Positions 8,490-17,265 of a stretch of 64,000 nt of DNA are shown here, in pieces. The translations under genes and the position numbers were made by a program. The DNA lies in NCBI GenBank assembly GCA_913043025.1, contig CAJWLM010000010.1:51060-115059 (forward strand), written 5' to 3'. Below the pieces are notes generated by a model. That model searched no databases. It saw only the letters and a list, made by a program, of their open reading frames with translations, and had not been told where the DNA came from. The first letter of the stretch is position 1. Each line of letters starts with the position of its first letter. The DNA comes from an uncultured Rhodospirillaceae bacterium (GTDB taxonomy: Bacteria; Pseudomonadota; Alphaproteobacteria; UBA8366).

Positions 8490-8825
8490 ATGAAGAAAAG
8501 CCTCAAAAGAAATCTAGAATCCATGTTAGAACGGTTAAGAACGGCATTTAAAGCAAGATCAAAAACACATCTTTTGTTAATATTCTTGATCTTTGGTTTG
8601 AGTGGCATCCTGTCAGTTTCGGCATCTGATGTTGTGCTTGATATCCTAGGGTTAGACAAAGACACAACGACAACCCTTATTTACTGGCCAACTAGACTGT
8701 TTACGCTTTTCATTGTTTACCAAGGGATTCTGTTAATGGTGAGTGCATGTTTTGGTGAGTTTAATCATTTTTCAAGATATAGTTTAAAGCTTATCAGACG
8801 TATTAAGATGATCAGTGGCCGCTGA
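8490..8825 (+). CDS. Small membrane protein resembling DUF6787
   Basis: A 111-residue protein with a basic N-terminus and two hydrophobic spans (about 25-45 and 60-86), ending in FGEFNHFSRYSLKLIRRI. The pattern of two helices followed by FGxFxxFxxYxxKxxxRI resembles what I know as DUF6787, a family without known function. It follows hmuV by 11 bases and precedes a strong terminator, so it is probably the last gene of the hmu transcript. ATG at 8490 is preferred over TTG at 8481. Confidence 0.6.
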   Translation: MKKSLKRNLESMLERLRTAFKARSKTHLLLIFLIFGLSGILSVSASDVVLDILGLDKDTTTTLIYWPTRLFTLFIVYQGILLMVSACFGEFNHFSRYSLKLIRRIKMISGR

Positions 8826-8826
8826 A

Positions 8827-8877
8827 GCGTGAGTTAGTTTTTCGGTGAAAAACTCTACTCGCTCCTCATTTTTTTTT
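8827..8877 (+). terminator. Intrinsic terminator after the hmu operon
   Basis: A hairpin with inner stem AGTTTTT/AAAAACT (8836-8842 with 8848-8854, 5-base loop) and outer stem GAGT/ACTC (8831-8834 with 8857-8860) is followed by nine T residues (8869-8877). It sits just after the stop codon at 8825. Confidence 0.8.
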
Positions 8878-8914
8878 AAAAAAATTTTAGCATCCATTCA
8901 AATACAGTCAGCAA

Positions 8915-9352
8915 ATGTATAATTCTTATCGTGTGATAAAAAATTTTTTCAAAAATTGTTTTATTTTTGAGGGGCGTTGTTCACGCTCAGAATTTTGGTG
9001 GCCCGTCCTTGTTGTAGTTCTTCCAATCAATGGTGCGATTTTAGTTGTTGGGCGATCAATTGAAGATTTCTCCGCCTTGTATTTGGTGGTTCATATTTTG
9101 CAGCTAACCTTACTTCTTCCTTTTCTATCTGCAGTTGTTCGCCGTTTGCATGATTTAGATATTTCAGGTTGGTGGTTTCTGTCAGGGTTAGTAATAGCTA
9201 TAATGTCTGCAGCGGCAGCGCTGGGTGGAATGTTATGGCTTGAGGAAAAGCGGTACGTATATTTTTTATATGGGTTTCTATTTTTTCCTGTTGTTCTAAT
9301 ACCAGCGCTTTGTTTTAAAGGTACAGCCGGGGTTAATAGGTTTGATCGCTAA
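8915..9352 (+). CDS. DUF805 family inner-membrane protein
   Basis: A 145-residue membrane protein with about four hydrophobic spans. The hallmark of DUF805 (YhaH/YiaH-like) is clear: an N-terminal FEGRCSRSEFWW, then VRRLHDLDISGWWFL, then a late PALCFKGTAGVNRFD resembling the family's GTxGxNRFG ending. Its role is unknown. It is read separately from hmu because a terminator lies between them; the start codon has no obvious ribosome site. Confidence 0.88.
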   Translation: MYNSYRVIKNFFKNCFIFEGRCSRSEFWWPVLVVVLPINGAILVVGRSIEDFSALYLVVHILQLTLLLPFLSAVVRRLHDLDISGWWFLSGLVIAIMSAAAALGGMLWLEEKRYVYFLYGFLFFPVVLIPALCFKGTAGVNRFDR

Positions 9353-9589
9353 AACCGTAAAACCCAGGCTTATTAGACGTCTTCATCTCCTGCTTATTTT
9401 ATTTTGTGCTCGGAAGGCGTCTTTTTCTAACCTTTTCTTTTACCTCTACGTGTAGACACACGACGAAAGAGACCGAACAGATCCTTAGTTTTGAAAAAAA
9501 TTTTTATCATTGGGATATGAGGTTCACCGTTCCATTCACTTTTCTTAAAAAATAAATGCTTACATACCCATAAAAAAGCACTGCGTTTT

Positions 9590-9886
9590 TTAAGGATTAT
9601 GAATTATGAGCTCTGTTCTTTGACGATCCTCTACCACTCTATCTGCAACTTTTGCAAAGACATCATAGTGCGGCATTGTGCGGTGTATGGCGTGATCTTT
9701 TTTACTATCATAAACTTCCAGAAAATAGACGTTATTGGGTTCATCCTCTTTTGTCATAACGCGAAAGTGCTGACAGGCTTTTTCGTCTTCCATAGAATGT
9801 TTGGCATCATACATGGCGGCTTCCATAAATTCCTTCATGTGCCCCTCTTTAATTGTAAACCGGATCCAAAGAGCGTGTGCTTCCAT
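9590..9886 (-). CDS. Putative quinol monooxygenase (ABM domain)
   Basis: A 98-residue antibiotic-biosynthesis-monooxygenase-fold protein (dimeric alpha/beta barrel), the YgiN type. It opens with HALWIRFTIKEGHMKEFMEAA, then CQHFRVMTKEDEPNNVYFLE and HRTMPHYDVF, the strand-helix-strand pattern of the family with the conserved His-rich segment before the last helix. A strong ribosome site (GAGGAGAAC) precedes ATG at 9886. It is divergent from the crotonase operon at 10143, so the 256-base gap may hold a shared control region. Confidence 0.82.
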   Translation of the reverse strand: MEAHALWIRFTIKEGHMKEFMEAAMYDAKHSMEDEKACQHFRVMTKEDEPNNVYFLEVYDSKKDHAIHRTMPHYDVFAKVADRVVEDRQRTELIIHNP

Positions 9887-10142
9887 GATTTAGTTCTCCT
9901 CAAAAAAAATGTTAAAGGTCTATTAAATTTTAAGCCGAAGATTAATCACGGTACATTTAGAGCAATCTGTGGCTATCAAACACCTATATATAATGAGCTA
10001 ACGGCCCTCAACAATACGTCAATCTCATGAGTTTGGCTTATATTTCCAAAACCTGTTTATTTTCGGGCCTTCTTGCTCTGTACTCCTCTCGGGTTTACTC
10101 TGCGGCGATGACACGGCTGGAAAACGTTTCGGGAGAAAATAC

Positions 10143-10952
10143 ATGGCGGTTGTAGAAACAGAAAATTTTGGACAGATAATGGTTATTCGCTTGAATCGTC
10201 CAGAGAGGATGAATGCCCTGGGTTTTGAGTTGCGTTCGATGATGGCGGACGCATGGAATGAATTTGAGGAGAGCAAAAAGCTCGAAGTAGCAATTGTTAC
10301 TGGCACGGGTAAGGCATTTTGTGCCGGTGAAGACATGAAAGAGGCACTCGAGAGAGGCGCGCCAGGAAGTCAGTCCAAGCCTGTAGATGATCCGTTGAAA
10401 GATGGTCGGATCTCTAAGCCAGTAATAGCCGCTATAAATGGTTTTGCCATGGGGGGCGGTTTTATGTTGGCCGAGCGTGCCGATTTACGTGTGGCTGTTC
10501 CTGAAGCGCTTTTTGAGGTTTCTGAAGCCAAACGGTGGCTCTTAGGAGGTTATTATCACGCTTATTGGGCCAACCTGCCGCATCCGGTAGCAACTGAAAT
10601 GGCCTTTGGATTTCGTTTTACCGCTGACCGTCTTTATCAGATGGGTTTCATAAACCGTCTTGTAGGAAAAGATCAACTGATGGCTGAGGCGATATCAATG
10701 GCTGAACATTTATTATCCTTACCACCTGCATCTCGTGTGAACACGCTTTACATGATGCGTCAAATGCGTCCTAAAGTTGATGAGGGTCTCGAAGCACTGG
10801 CAGAAGCTTTGCATGATCATGGTGAGAAAAGTGATCTTATGGAGTCTCGGCTAGCTTTTAAAGAAAAGCGCAAGCCTGTATTTAAAGGTTGGGTCAAGCC
10901 AAAGGATCGCTATGCGATGCCAACACTGGATTCGGTGAAAATTAAAAAGTGA
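10143..10952 (+). CDS. Enoyl-CoA hydratase/isomerase (crotonase) family protein
   Basis: A 269-residue crotonase-fold protein. The oxyanion-hole motifs are FCAGEDM (about 60-66) and AAINGFAMGGGFMLAERADLR (starting about 98). Compared with enoyl-CoA hydratase GGGCELA, the first catalytic Glu (Glu144 in rat enzyme) is Met here; the second Glu (Glu164) is matched by the E in EVSEAKRW. It may therefore be an isomerase, lyase or hydrolase rather than a hydratase. GGGAGA lies 6 bases before ATG. It starts a tight operon with the dioxygenase (19-base gap) and hydrolase (12-base gap) downstream. Confidence 0.85.
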   Translation: MAVVETENFGQIMVIRLNRPERMNALGFELRSMMADAWNEFEESKKLEVAIVTGTGKAFCAGEDMKEALERGAPGSQSKPVDDPLKDGRISKPVIAAINGFAMGGGFMLAERADLRVAVPEALFEVSEAKRWLLGGYYHAYWANLPHPVATEMAFGFRFTADRLYQMGFINRLVGKDQLMAEAISMAEHLLSLPPASRVNTLYMMRQMRPKVDEGLEALAEALHDHGEKSDLMESRLAFKEKRKPVFKGWVKPKDRYAMPTLDSVKIKK

Positions 10953-10971
10953 ATTTCAAGAGGAGCAGCAG

Positions 10972-11802
10972 ATGCCCTGTGACATAAGGCCTCTATCAAA
11001 CGCTTTTGGATGTGAAGTTGTTGGTGTTGACTTGAAGACTGCCTCCGAAGCTGAGATGGAGACTATTATTTCGGCGCTTGATGAAAAACTCGTCTTAGCA
11101 ATCCGGCATCAAGAGTTATTGCCAAATGAACTTGCTGCAGTAGCGCGTCGTTTCGGTAATCTTGCACCCCAGCATATGAGTGATCTGATGTTGGCTGAGG
11201 AAACGTCAATCTGCGAACTTAATAGTGCGAATGCTCCGGTAGATAAAAATGGGAAGCCAAAATTAATTGGTGAGGGAAATTGGCACGTAGACCACACAAA
11301 TCTTGAGCAACCTCCAAAATACACAATGCTATATGCAAAAAAACTTCCAACTAAGGGAGGGGATACCGGTTTCGCTAATATGCAAAAAGCTTTCGCGTCA
11401 CTTCCAGAAAGTGAGCAGCAAAAACTCATCGGTCTGAAGTCGCATAATGGGCTGTTAAGTAAGCCAGACCACACATCGGAACGGGATTTAGTAAAGTATG
11501 GTGCAACAAAAATACATCCCTTTATAAGGACTCATCCCGTTACAGGCAAAAAATCTATATACTGTCATCCCCAAAAACTTGCATTTATTGAAGGCATGAC
11601 TCCCAAAGAAAGCCAAGAATTAATCCTTAACTTGCAAGCCCGAACGATCAATGAAAATACAACTTATCGCCATGTGTGGGAATCGGGCGACCTTGTTATC
11701 TGGGATAACCGTGGAGTAATGCATAAAGCATTTTATGATTATGATCATACTGAAGGAAGGATTATGCACCGTATACTCATTGAAGGTGAAATACCGGTAT
11801 AG
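10972..11802 (+). CDS. TauD/TfdA family 2-oxoglutarate-dependent dioxygenase
   Basis: A 276-residue non-heme iron dioxygenase. The iron ligands are H105 and D107 in WHVDHTN and H251 in NRGVMHK; R267 in IMHRILI is placed to bind 2-oxoglutarate. The N-terminus has the family's GCEVVGVDL. The length is that of TfdA/TauD. GAGGAG precedes the ATG. Its place between a crotonase and an alpha/beta hydrolase suggests oxidation of a carboxylate or ether substrate in a catabolic pathway, but taurine, 2,4-D and others cannot be distinguished. Confidence 0.9.
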   Translation: MPCDIRPLSNAFGCEVVGVDLKTASEAEMETIISALDEKLVLAIRHQELLPNELAAVARRFGNLAPQHMSDLMLAEETSICELNSANAPVDKNGKPKLIGEGNWHVDHTNLEQPPKYTMLYAKKLPTKGGDTGFANMQKAFASLPESEQQKLIGLKSHNGLLSKPDHTSERDLVKYGATKIHPFIRTHPVTGKKSIYCHPQKLAFIEGMTPKESQELILNLQARTINENTTYRHVWESGDLVIWDNRGVMHKAFYDYDHTEGRIMHRILIEGEIPV

Positions 11803-11814
11803 AGAGAATTGAAA

Positions 11815-12573
11815 ATGCCCTATTGCGAATGTGCGGATGCAAAAATTTACTTTGAGGTTTTCGGAGAAGGGTTCCCTGTCTTATTGTTTGCACCAGGTGG
11901 AATGTGGTCGAATATTTCAAAATGGCGTGGAACACAAGGAGAACCCGTTCGGCCAGTTCATGACTGGACTGAGGTGTTATCGGACAAATTTACGGTTGTT
12001 GCGATGGATCAGAGAAATGCTGGTTTGTCCTCGGGAGCGGTTTCATCCAACCACGGATGGGATACATACTCAAATGATCAATTAGCAGTTATGGATTGCC
12101 TTGGGTTCACTGATTTTCACACACTAGGTGGATGTATCGGTGGAAGCTTCTGTCTTAATATCGCTCGTTTGGCGCCCCATCGCGTTACATCTGTTGTTCT
12201 GCAAAATCCTATAGGTTTGCACCCGGAACACCCCGAATATTTCCCTGATACTGTGACTAGGTGGGCTAAGGAATTATCGCAAACCCGTAACGATATAAAT
12301 CCGACAGCAATCGAGTCTTTTAAAAATAATATGTTTGGGTCTGATTTTGTTTTTTCGGTAACCCGAGATTTTGTACATTCCCTCAAAACGCCGGCCATGC
12401 TTATGCATGGCAAGGATAAACCGCACCCCCCTTCAATAAGCGCAGAGCTTCAGAAATTACTTCCTGCGGACACCGTATCGCTTAAAAATTGGGAACGTCC
12501 GAAATTTGACATGGTACAAAGGAATACGGTCATCCAATTTCTTGAATCTAATACTCCCCGGGAATTCCTTTAG
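11815..12573 (+). CDS. Alpha/beta hydrolase-fold protein with Cys at the nucleophile elbow
   Basis: A 252-residue alpha/beta-hydrolase. LLFAPGGM (24-30) is an oxyanion-type loop, AMDQRNAGLS is the usual strand-4 region, and the nucleophile elbow reads GGCIGG, putting C107 where Ser normally is. D201 in MHGKDKP is in the acid position, but no His follows in the region where the catalytic His belongs (WERPKFDMVQ). It is either a divergent enzyme or a non-catalytic relative. I use ATG at 11815, 12 bases after the dioxygenase stop; TTG at 11809 is possible. Confidence 0.8.
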   Translation: MPYCECADAKIYFEVFGEGFPVLLFAPGGMWSNISKWRGTQGEPVRPVHDWTEVLSDKFTVVAMDQRNAGLSSGAVSSNHGWDTYSNDQLAVMDCLGFTDFHTLGGCIGGSFCLNIARLAPHRVTSVVLQNPIGLHPEHPEYFPDTVTRWAKELSQTRNDINPTAIESFKNNMFGSDFVFSVTRDFVHSLKTPAMLMHGKDKPHPPSISAELQKLLPADTVSLKNWERPKFDMVQRNTVIQFLESNTPREFL

Positions 12574-12700
12574 GTTATCATTGTGGGGCATGCAGAAATG
12601 AATTTGCCAAAATTATGGGTCTAGTTGTCAGGTTTTAAAAACCCAGCGGGAGAGTTAGTATATGGTTAGAAATTTTAGCGATAGGTAATAAGGGGACACC

Positions 12701-13495
12701 ATGCGTCTTGAAAATAAAACAGCCATCGTAGTTGGAGGAGGGCAGCAGCCAGGCGATTCTATTGGTAATGGGAAGGCGACAGCTGTTTTATTCGCCCGCG
12801 AGGGGGCATCTGTGGCTGTAGTTGATAAAGATGGTGAGCGTGCCCAGAATACGGTGGATATGATACTGGATGAGGGCGGAAAAGCATTTGCTTTTTGCGC
12901 GGATGTTACCAGTGAAATATCCTTAAAGACTATGGTAAAGGACGCACACAACGTTCTTGGACGTGTTGATATTCTACATAACAATGTTGGATGGAGTCTT
13001 GCTGGCGGCGATAGCATCATAGAAAACATTACAGAAGAAAATTTCGATAATGTCATTAATGTGAATTTGCGTGGAATGGTGATGACGTGCAAACACGTTT
13101 TGCCGATTATGCGAAAACAAAAAGCAGGCTCCATAGTAAGCATTTCATCAATGGCCGCTATTGAAAGTTACCCCTACGTTGCATACAAAACTTCCAAATC
13201 TGGCGTTATTGCGATGACAGAACAGCTTGCCTACATGAATTTTCAATACAACATCCGTGCTAATGTAATTTTGCCGGGTTTAATGCACACAGCAATGGCT
13301 ATTGATACCCGAGTAACTGCTGAAAAAACTCGTGAGCAAGTAATCGCAGAACGAGATGCAAAAGTGCCACTGGGTAAAATGGGCACCGCTTGGGATGTGG
13401 CATACTGTGCCCTGTTTTTGGCATCTGAGGAGGCAAAATTTATCACGGGTGTTGCAATTCCTATTGATGGTGGTGCATCGGTACGTCGGGGGTGA
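12701..13495 (+). CDS. Short-chain dehydrogenase/reductase (SDR)
   Basis: A 264-residue classical SDR. The cofactor loop is GGGQQPGDSIGNGKA, longer than the usual TGxxxGxG, followed by VAVVDKDGE whose Asp favours NAD. NNVGW replaces NNAG, and catalytic Ser (SISSMAA), Tyr and Lys (YKTSK) are all present. The C-terminus ends ITGVAIPIDGGAS as usual. AAGGGG precedes ATG by 6 bases. It is 127 bases downstream of the hydrolase in the same direction and probably belongs to the same catabolic block. Confidence 0.9.
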   Translation: MRLENKTAIVVGGGQQPGDSIGNGKATAVLFAREGASVAVVDKDGERAQNTVDMILDEGGKAFAFCADVTSEISLKTMVKDAHNVLGRVDILHNNVGWSLAGGDSIIENITEENFDNVINVNLRGMVMTCKHVLPIMRKQKAGSIVSISSMAAIESYPYVAYKTSKSGVIAMTEQLAYMNFQYNIRANVILPGLMHTAMAIDTRVTAEKTREQVIAERDAKVPLGKMGTAWDVAYCALFLASEEAKFITGVAIPIDGGASVRRG

Positions 13496-13675
13496 TCAAA
13501 ATGACCATTTACCATTTATTGCAATTGTCCACGCGTGAACTTTCAGCGGTGCTTCATTAATATGCTTATATGAAGCACTCCAAATGACACGGTGAATTAA
13601 TGATACCAGTATGTAAGATTAAGAAACAGAAATCGGTATATCCACGTTATAAAAATTTTAAAAGACAAAGGTTGC

Positions 13676-14551
13676 ATGATGACTGATATCTACAAGCCGC
13701 CTAAGGTGTGGCAATGGGAAGGACAAGAACAGGCACGATTTACTAAAATCAATAGGCCAGTCGCGGGTGCCACCCACAATAAAGACCTGCCTGTCGGCAA
13801 ACACCCTTTACAGTTATACTCGCTTGGCACGCCGAACGGAGTAAAAGTTACGGTCATGCTCGAGGAATTGTTAGCAAAGGGCCACACTGGGGCCGAATAT
13901 GATGCATGGCTGATTAAGATTGCCGATGGGGACCAGTTTGGTAGCGGGTTTGTTTCTGTAAATCCAAACTCGAAAATTCCGGCATTGATGGATTATTCTG
14001 CTGACCCGGTCATTCGCGTTTTTGAATCTGGGTCTATTCTTTTGTATCTTGCGGAAAAATTCGATGAATTTTTGCCAGAGGAAAAAATAAAGCGCACGGA
14101 GTGTATTAATTGGCTTTTCTGGCAGATGGGGAGTTCACCATACGTGGGCGGCGGGTTTGGACATTTTTATGCTTATGCAGAGAAAAAATACAAATACCCT
14201 ATTGACCGTTTCACTATGGAAGCAAAGCGGCAACTTGATGTTTTAGATCGGAGGCTTGCTGAAACACATTATGTGGCAGGCGACGACTATACCATCGCTG
14301 ACATGGCGATTTGGCCGTGGTATGCGGGGCTTGTGATTTTAAACCAATATGATGCTGCGGAATTTATCGATGCTGGCTCATACAGCAACGTTATTCGATG
14401 GGCCAAAGAAATTCATGAACGTGCACCTGTCCAACGTGGCCGCATGGTAAATAGACTTCGTGGTGAGCCTCATGAACAGTTGCACGAGCGTCATAGCTCA
14501 GAAGATTTTGAAATTAACACACAAGATAAAGTTAAACCTGGAGGTCGATAA
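13676..14551 (+). CDS. Glutathione S-transferase, YghU-like
   Basis: A 291-residue GST-fold protein close to the YghU (Nu-class, disulfide-bond oxidoreductase) subgroup: the long N-terminal extension RFTKINRPVAGATHNKDLPVGKHPLQLYS, then a thioredoxin domain with SLGTPNGVKVTVMLEE and NPNSKIPAL, ESGSILLYLAEK (glutathione-binding), and an alpha-helical domain with FWQMGSSPYVGGGFGHFYAYA and DYTIADMAIWPW. Family members bind two glutathiones and reduce disulfides. Two ATGs are adjacent (13676, 13679), with AAAGG upstream. It is at the end of the catabolic run. Confidence 0.9.
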   Translation: MMTDIYKPPKVWQWEGQEQARFTKINRPVAGATHNKDLPVGKHPLQLYSLGTPNGVKVTVMLEELLAKGHTGAEYDAWLIKIADGDQFGSGFVSVNPNSKIPALMDYSADPVIRVFESGSILLYLAEKFDEFLPEEKIKRTECINWLFWQMGSSPYVGGGFGHFYAYAEKKYKYPIDRFTMEAKRQLDVLDRRLAETHYVAGDDYTIADMAIWPWYAGLVILNQYDAAEFIDAGSYSNVIRWAKEIHERAPVQRGRMVNRLRGEPHEQLHERHSSEDFEINTQDKVKPGGR

Positions 14552-14645
14552 TCTATCGGACAGCATTTACACGCCTGTTATGGAATATGTAGCCGCTGTC
14601 ACTGGGTTTTAAAGCTCAATTCAATGAGGCTTTGTAAGCTCTTAC

Positions 14646-15026
14646 CTAGTTGAGGTCGATTTGGAATTTTTTTAAACTCTCTATCTTAATAAGTTCTAAT
14701 GTTTTTATGTTTGTCGAACCAAGTTTGATTTTCGGTGCCACTCCGGCTTTCCTCGCTTCCTCCCATCTAAGAGCGCACAGACACCATTTGTCACCATCCT
14801 TCAAACCTGGAAAATTGAATTCCGGTCTCGCAGTAGTTAAGTCATTACCCCGACTTTTTGAGAACTCTAAGAACTCATTGGTTACAACTGCACATACTGT
14901 GTGGGTTCCTACATCATTCGGCCCCGTATTGCAGCACCCATCTCTATAAAAACCAGTAACGGGATTCATGCCGCATGGTTCAAGCTCTGTGCCAAGAACA
15001 TTTAATTGCTGCTTTTCTTCTGTCAT
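14646..15026 (-). CDS. DUF2237 family protein
   Basis: A 126-residue soluble protein with the nearly invariant DUF2237 blocks: LNVLGTELEPCGMNPVTGFY, GCCNTGPNDVGTHTVCA, FSKSRGNDLTTARPEF and GDKWCLCALRWEEA. Several conserved Cys suggest metal or redox involvement, but the function is unknown. It reads convergently towards the GST gene, 94 bases away. Confidence 0.92.
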   Translation of the reverse strand: MTEEKQQLNVLGTELEPCGMNPVTGFYRDGCCNTGPNDVGTHTVCAVVTNEFLEFSKSRGNDLTTARPEFNFPGLKDGDKWCLCALRWEEARKAGVAPKIKLGSTNIKTLELIKIESLKKFQIDLN

Positions 15027-15221
15027 TTGGATTCTCTTGGTTTAAAACATTAAAAATATATTTTTGTGACTATTTGATAGCCCTTTACGCGGGCAAGCTT
15101 ATATAAAGTGACAAATAGTTCCATTGTTTTACCTCTTAAAGTTTTTAGGTAATGCAACACAAACCTTACATGCTCATTACAAAAAGAAACCGTCGGACCA
15201 ATGGCTGTGGCTATTCGCTTT

Positions 15222-15971
15222 CTACCCTCTCCCAAAAAAGGGCATTTCAGGGGCCATTATGGTCGCGAATGGAATATTCGCATTGAGTGGCATATTTGCC
15301 ATATGTACGACGAGGTCTCCAACTTCTTGAACATCAAGCCGATCCTCTGGCTGCATCGATCCGTCAGCCTGCAAAATACCTGTTGCCATGCGCTCGGTCA
15401 TTGGCGTGATAGCGTTTCCAATATCAATCTGACAAACAACTATATTATGCCCGCGCCCATCTAAGTTACCAGACTTTGTAAGTCCGGTTATAGCGTGTTT
15501 TGTTGAGGTGTATGGAGCAGAATATGGGCGTGGCGTAACAGCAGAAATAGAACCGTTATTGATTATTCTACCTCCTTTTGGGGATTGGGCTTTCATCACT
15601 CGGAAACCTTCTCTCATGCCATAAAAGGAACCTGACAAATTTGTATCGACTACTCTTCGCCATTGTTCGTCTGACATCTCATCTATTGGTACTGGTGGGG
15701 CGCTCAGCCCAGCATTATTAAAGACGACATCTAAACGCCCGAATTTCGTAATCGTTGCATCAAAGAAAGCACGCATTGCATCTGGATCAGCGACATCCAC
15801 AGTCATGCCTAGCGCAAGATCCGCACCAACATTAGCTTCAGCGATGGCATCTTTGAGTGTCTCTAATCTACGAGCACATACGGCTACGGCATATCCTGCT
15901 TTCCATAGTGAGAGGGCTGCATTTTTTCCAATGCCAGCCCCAGCTCCTGTAACAATGGCAATTTTTTGCAT
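15222..15971 (-). CDS. Short-chain dehydrogenase/reductase (SDR)
   Basis: A 249-residue SDR with TGAGAGIGK near the N-terminus, NNAGLS, and catalytic Ser/Tyr/Lys in [27 protein letters not shown] after strand 2 suggests NADP preference. I start at ATG 15971 because GAGGA lies 8 bases upstream; the frame is open farther up but that would overlap the DUF3126 gene completely. It is 10 bases downstream of DUF3126, so the two are co-transcribed. The substrate is unknown. Confidence 0.9.
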   Translation of the reverse strand: MQKIAIVTGAGAGIGKNAALSLWKAGYAVAVCARRLETLKDAIAEANVGADLALGMTVDVADPDAMRAFFDATITKFGRLDVVFNNAGLSAPPVPIDEMSDEQWRRVVDTNLSGSFYGMREGFRVMKAQSPKGGRIINNGSISAVTPRPYSAPYTSTKHAITGLTKSGNLDGRGHNIVVCQIDIGNAITPMTERMATGILQADGSMQPEDRLDVQEVGDLVVHMANMPLNANIPFATIMAPEMPFFGRG

Positions 15972-15981
15972 ATTGAAGTCC

Positions 15982-16200
15982 TCAGGCCCCTGGCGGAAGG
16001 TCTTCCGAGAGAATCGACATGTTGAGTGCGTATGAAACTTCTCCCTCGTCAACATCTCTATATATGACACCCAGAAATTCTTCACCAATGTAGAATTCAG
16101 CTGGTAGCGTATCTTTTTCCGGTGGGTGCAATGTAATTTCACTGTTGCCAAAAGTTTGGCGGAGATAATCTTGTACTCTGGTGATTTCGTTGGTGTTCAT
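15982..16200 (-). CDS. DUF3126 family protein
   Basis: A 72-residue protein matching DUF3126, a small family I know from alphaproteobacteria: [18 protein letters not shown] at the start and [20 protein letters not shown] in the middle. The function is unknown. It is the first gene of a two-gene operon with an SDR and helps place the organism. Confidence 0.85.
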   Translation of the reverse strand: MNTNEITRVQDYLRQTFGNSEITLHPPEKDTLPAEFYIGEEFLGVIYRDVDEGEVSYALNMSILSEDLPPGA

Positions 16201-16448
16201 TATTAAGCATCCTATACTATATAGCTTTATACTTTAAAACGGGTTGTGTCCTACTGCCATTATTATATCTAGCTAAGCCGTTCTTAAGGATTAGCCTTAA
16301 TCGAGTAACGCAACGCGCAGAAGTTAACCCGCGTTGTAAGGGTGCTGGTTTGCCACCACATGCGAGCCTTTTTTATTCGACAGCCTTAATATTTTTCATA
16401 AGTAGTGATTAACCTTAAAAAATTAGAAAAATTTTTTACGCTAGTTTT

Positions 16449-17093
16449 TTAAACGTAGTCTCCATCGGCTTTTGGTGCCTCTGTCTTTGCATGTTCGATA
16501 AATCTCACCAAAGTCTCATACTCCTGAGCTCCAACAAGACTATACCCTCCAGCAATAAAAGTCGGAACACCTGTGACCCCCAAAGCATGGCTTTGCATCC
16601 AATCCTCGTCTACAGCGGCTTTAAAGGTACGTTCCTCAAGAACGACTTTTGCCTCTTCATATGAAAGCCCATTGGCTTTTACTAAATCTAAAAGAAGTTG
16701 CTTTTGCCCAATGTTTTTACGATCAACAAAATATGCTTCATAAATGGCATAATGAAGAGATGCACCATTTTTTTGAGTATCAGCCCACTTGCCTAGTTCT
16801 TGAGCCAAACGACTGTTATAAGTGTGCGTTCGCTCACCGTATGGTAACCCGGCTTTGTCCATACGAGCTTTCATGTCGGCTTGCCGTGCTCTAAGATCGA
16901 CGCCTTGGTATGTGCTTAGCTCAGTAAGAGCTTTCCCCTCAGCAGGAGTGTCCGGATGCAATGGAAAAAAGAGCCAGCGTACGTTTAGTTTGTGAAGTTT
17001 GGTCAATTCCTTTACACGCCCGGTGCACAAATAGCACCAGGGTCATATGAAATCTGTGAAAATATTCAGCGTAATAGTCTCTCTAATAGCCAA
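16449..17093 (-). CDS. DsbA/FrnE-like thiol oxidoreductase with in-frame TGA at the active-site Cys
   Basis: Thioredoxin-fold oxidoreductase of the DsbA-like FrnE/2-hydroxychromene-carboxylate-isomerase group. Read through the TGA at 17043-17045, the protein is 214 residues and begins MAIRETITLNIFTDFI-(TGA)-PWCYLCTGRVKE. The family consensus here is a beta strand then DxxCPWCYxG, so the TGA (residue 17) falls exactly on the first catalytic Cys, giving U-P-W-C. The helical insert and the cis-Pro loop GVTGVPTFI are intact. Start by family length is TTG at 17093; the next usable start, TTG at 17030, would remove the whole active site. It may be a selenoprotein; a point mutation or sequencing error changing TGT/TGC to TGA is the alternative. 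No sel genes are in view. Confidence 0.72.
16992..17042 (-). promoter_or_regulatory. Candidate bacterial SECIS hairpins after the in-frame TGA
   Basis: Directly 3' of the TGA, the transcript can form two hairpins. The first (17042-17019) has stem CCC-GGUGC/GCACC-GGG with a bulged U and a 7-base loop UAUUUGU, strong but starting right next to the UGA. The second (17017-16992) has GUG-AAG/CUU-CAC with a UA bulge and a 12-base loop starting with G, 33 bases after UGA, within the loose spacing known for bacterial SECIS elements. Neither was folded by computation. Confidence 0.35.
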
Positions 17094-17220
17094 TTTTGTT
17101 TCGCCCGTTTTTTTAAAAAAGATTGCAAACTTTCCACAGTGCTAAATGAAACATACGGGTATTAAATTTTCAGACGACCGAAAAACTTGTCTGCATATAA
17201 GCACTCTGTAACAAATAACT

Positions 17221-17241
17221 AAATATGCTTTTAGCATATTT
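17221..17241 (+). promoter_or_regulatory. Perfect 9-base inverted repeat upstream of a CoA-transferase gene
   Basis: AAATATGCT (17221-17229) and AGCATATTT (17233-17241) are exact inverse complements around a TTT loop, ending 24 bases before the ATG at 17266. It could be an operator for a dimeric regulator or a hairpin in the leader; no U-tract follows the stem, so it is not a clear terminator. Confidence 0.5.
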
Positions 17242-17265
17242 TATAAACTATTAGGGGAAAAGCAA

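Noticed and set aside
9427..9510. Minus-strand 27-residue frame rich in Lys/Arg (MIKIFFKTKDLFGLF then RRVSTRRGKRKG)
   Set aside because: Very short, no ribosome site and no family; basic composition alone is not enough.
16449..17030. DsbA-like protein starting at TTG 17030
   Set aside because: It would lack the first strand and the whole active site, and upstream sequence encodes exactly those parts through one TGA.
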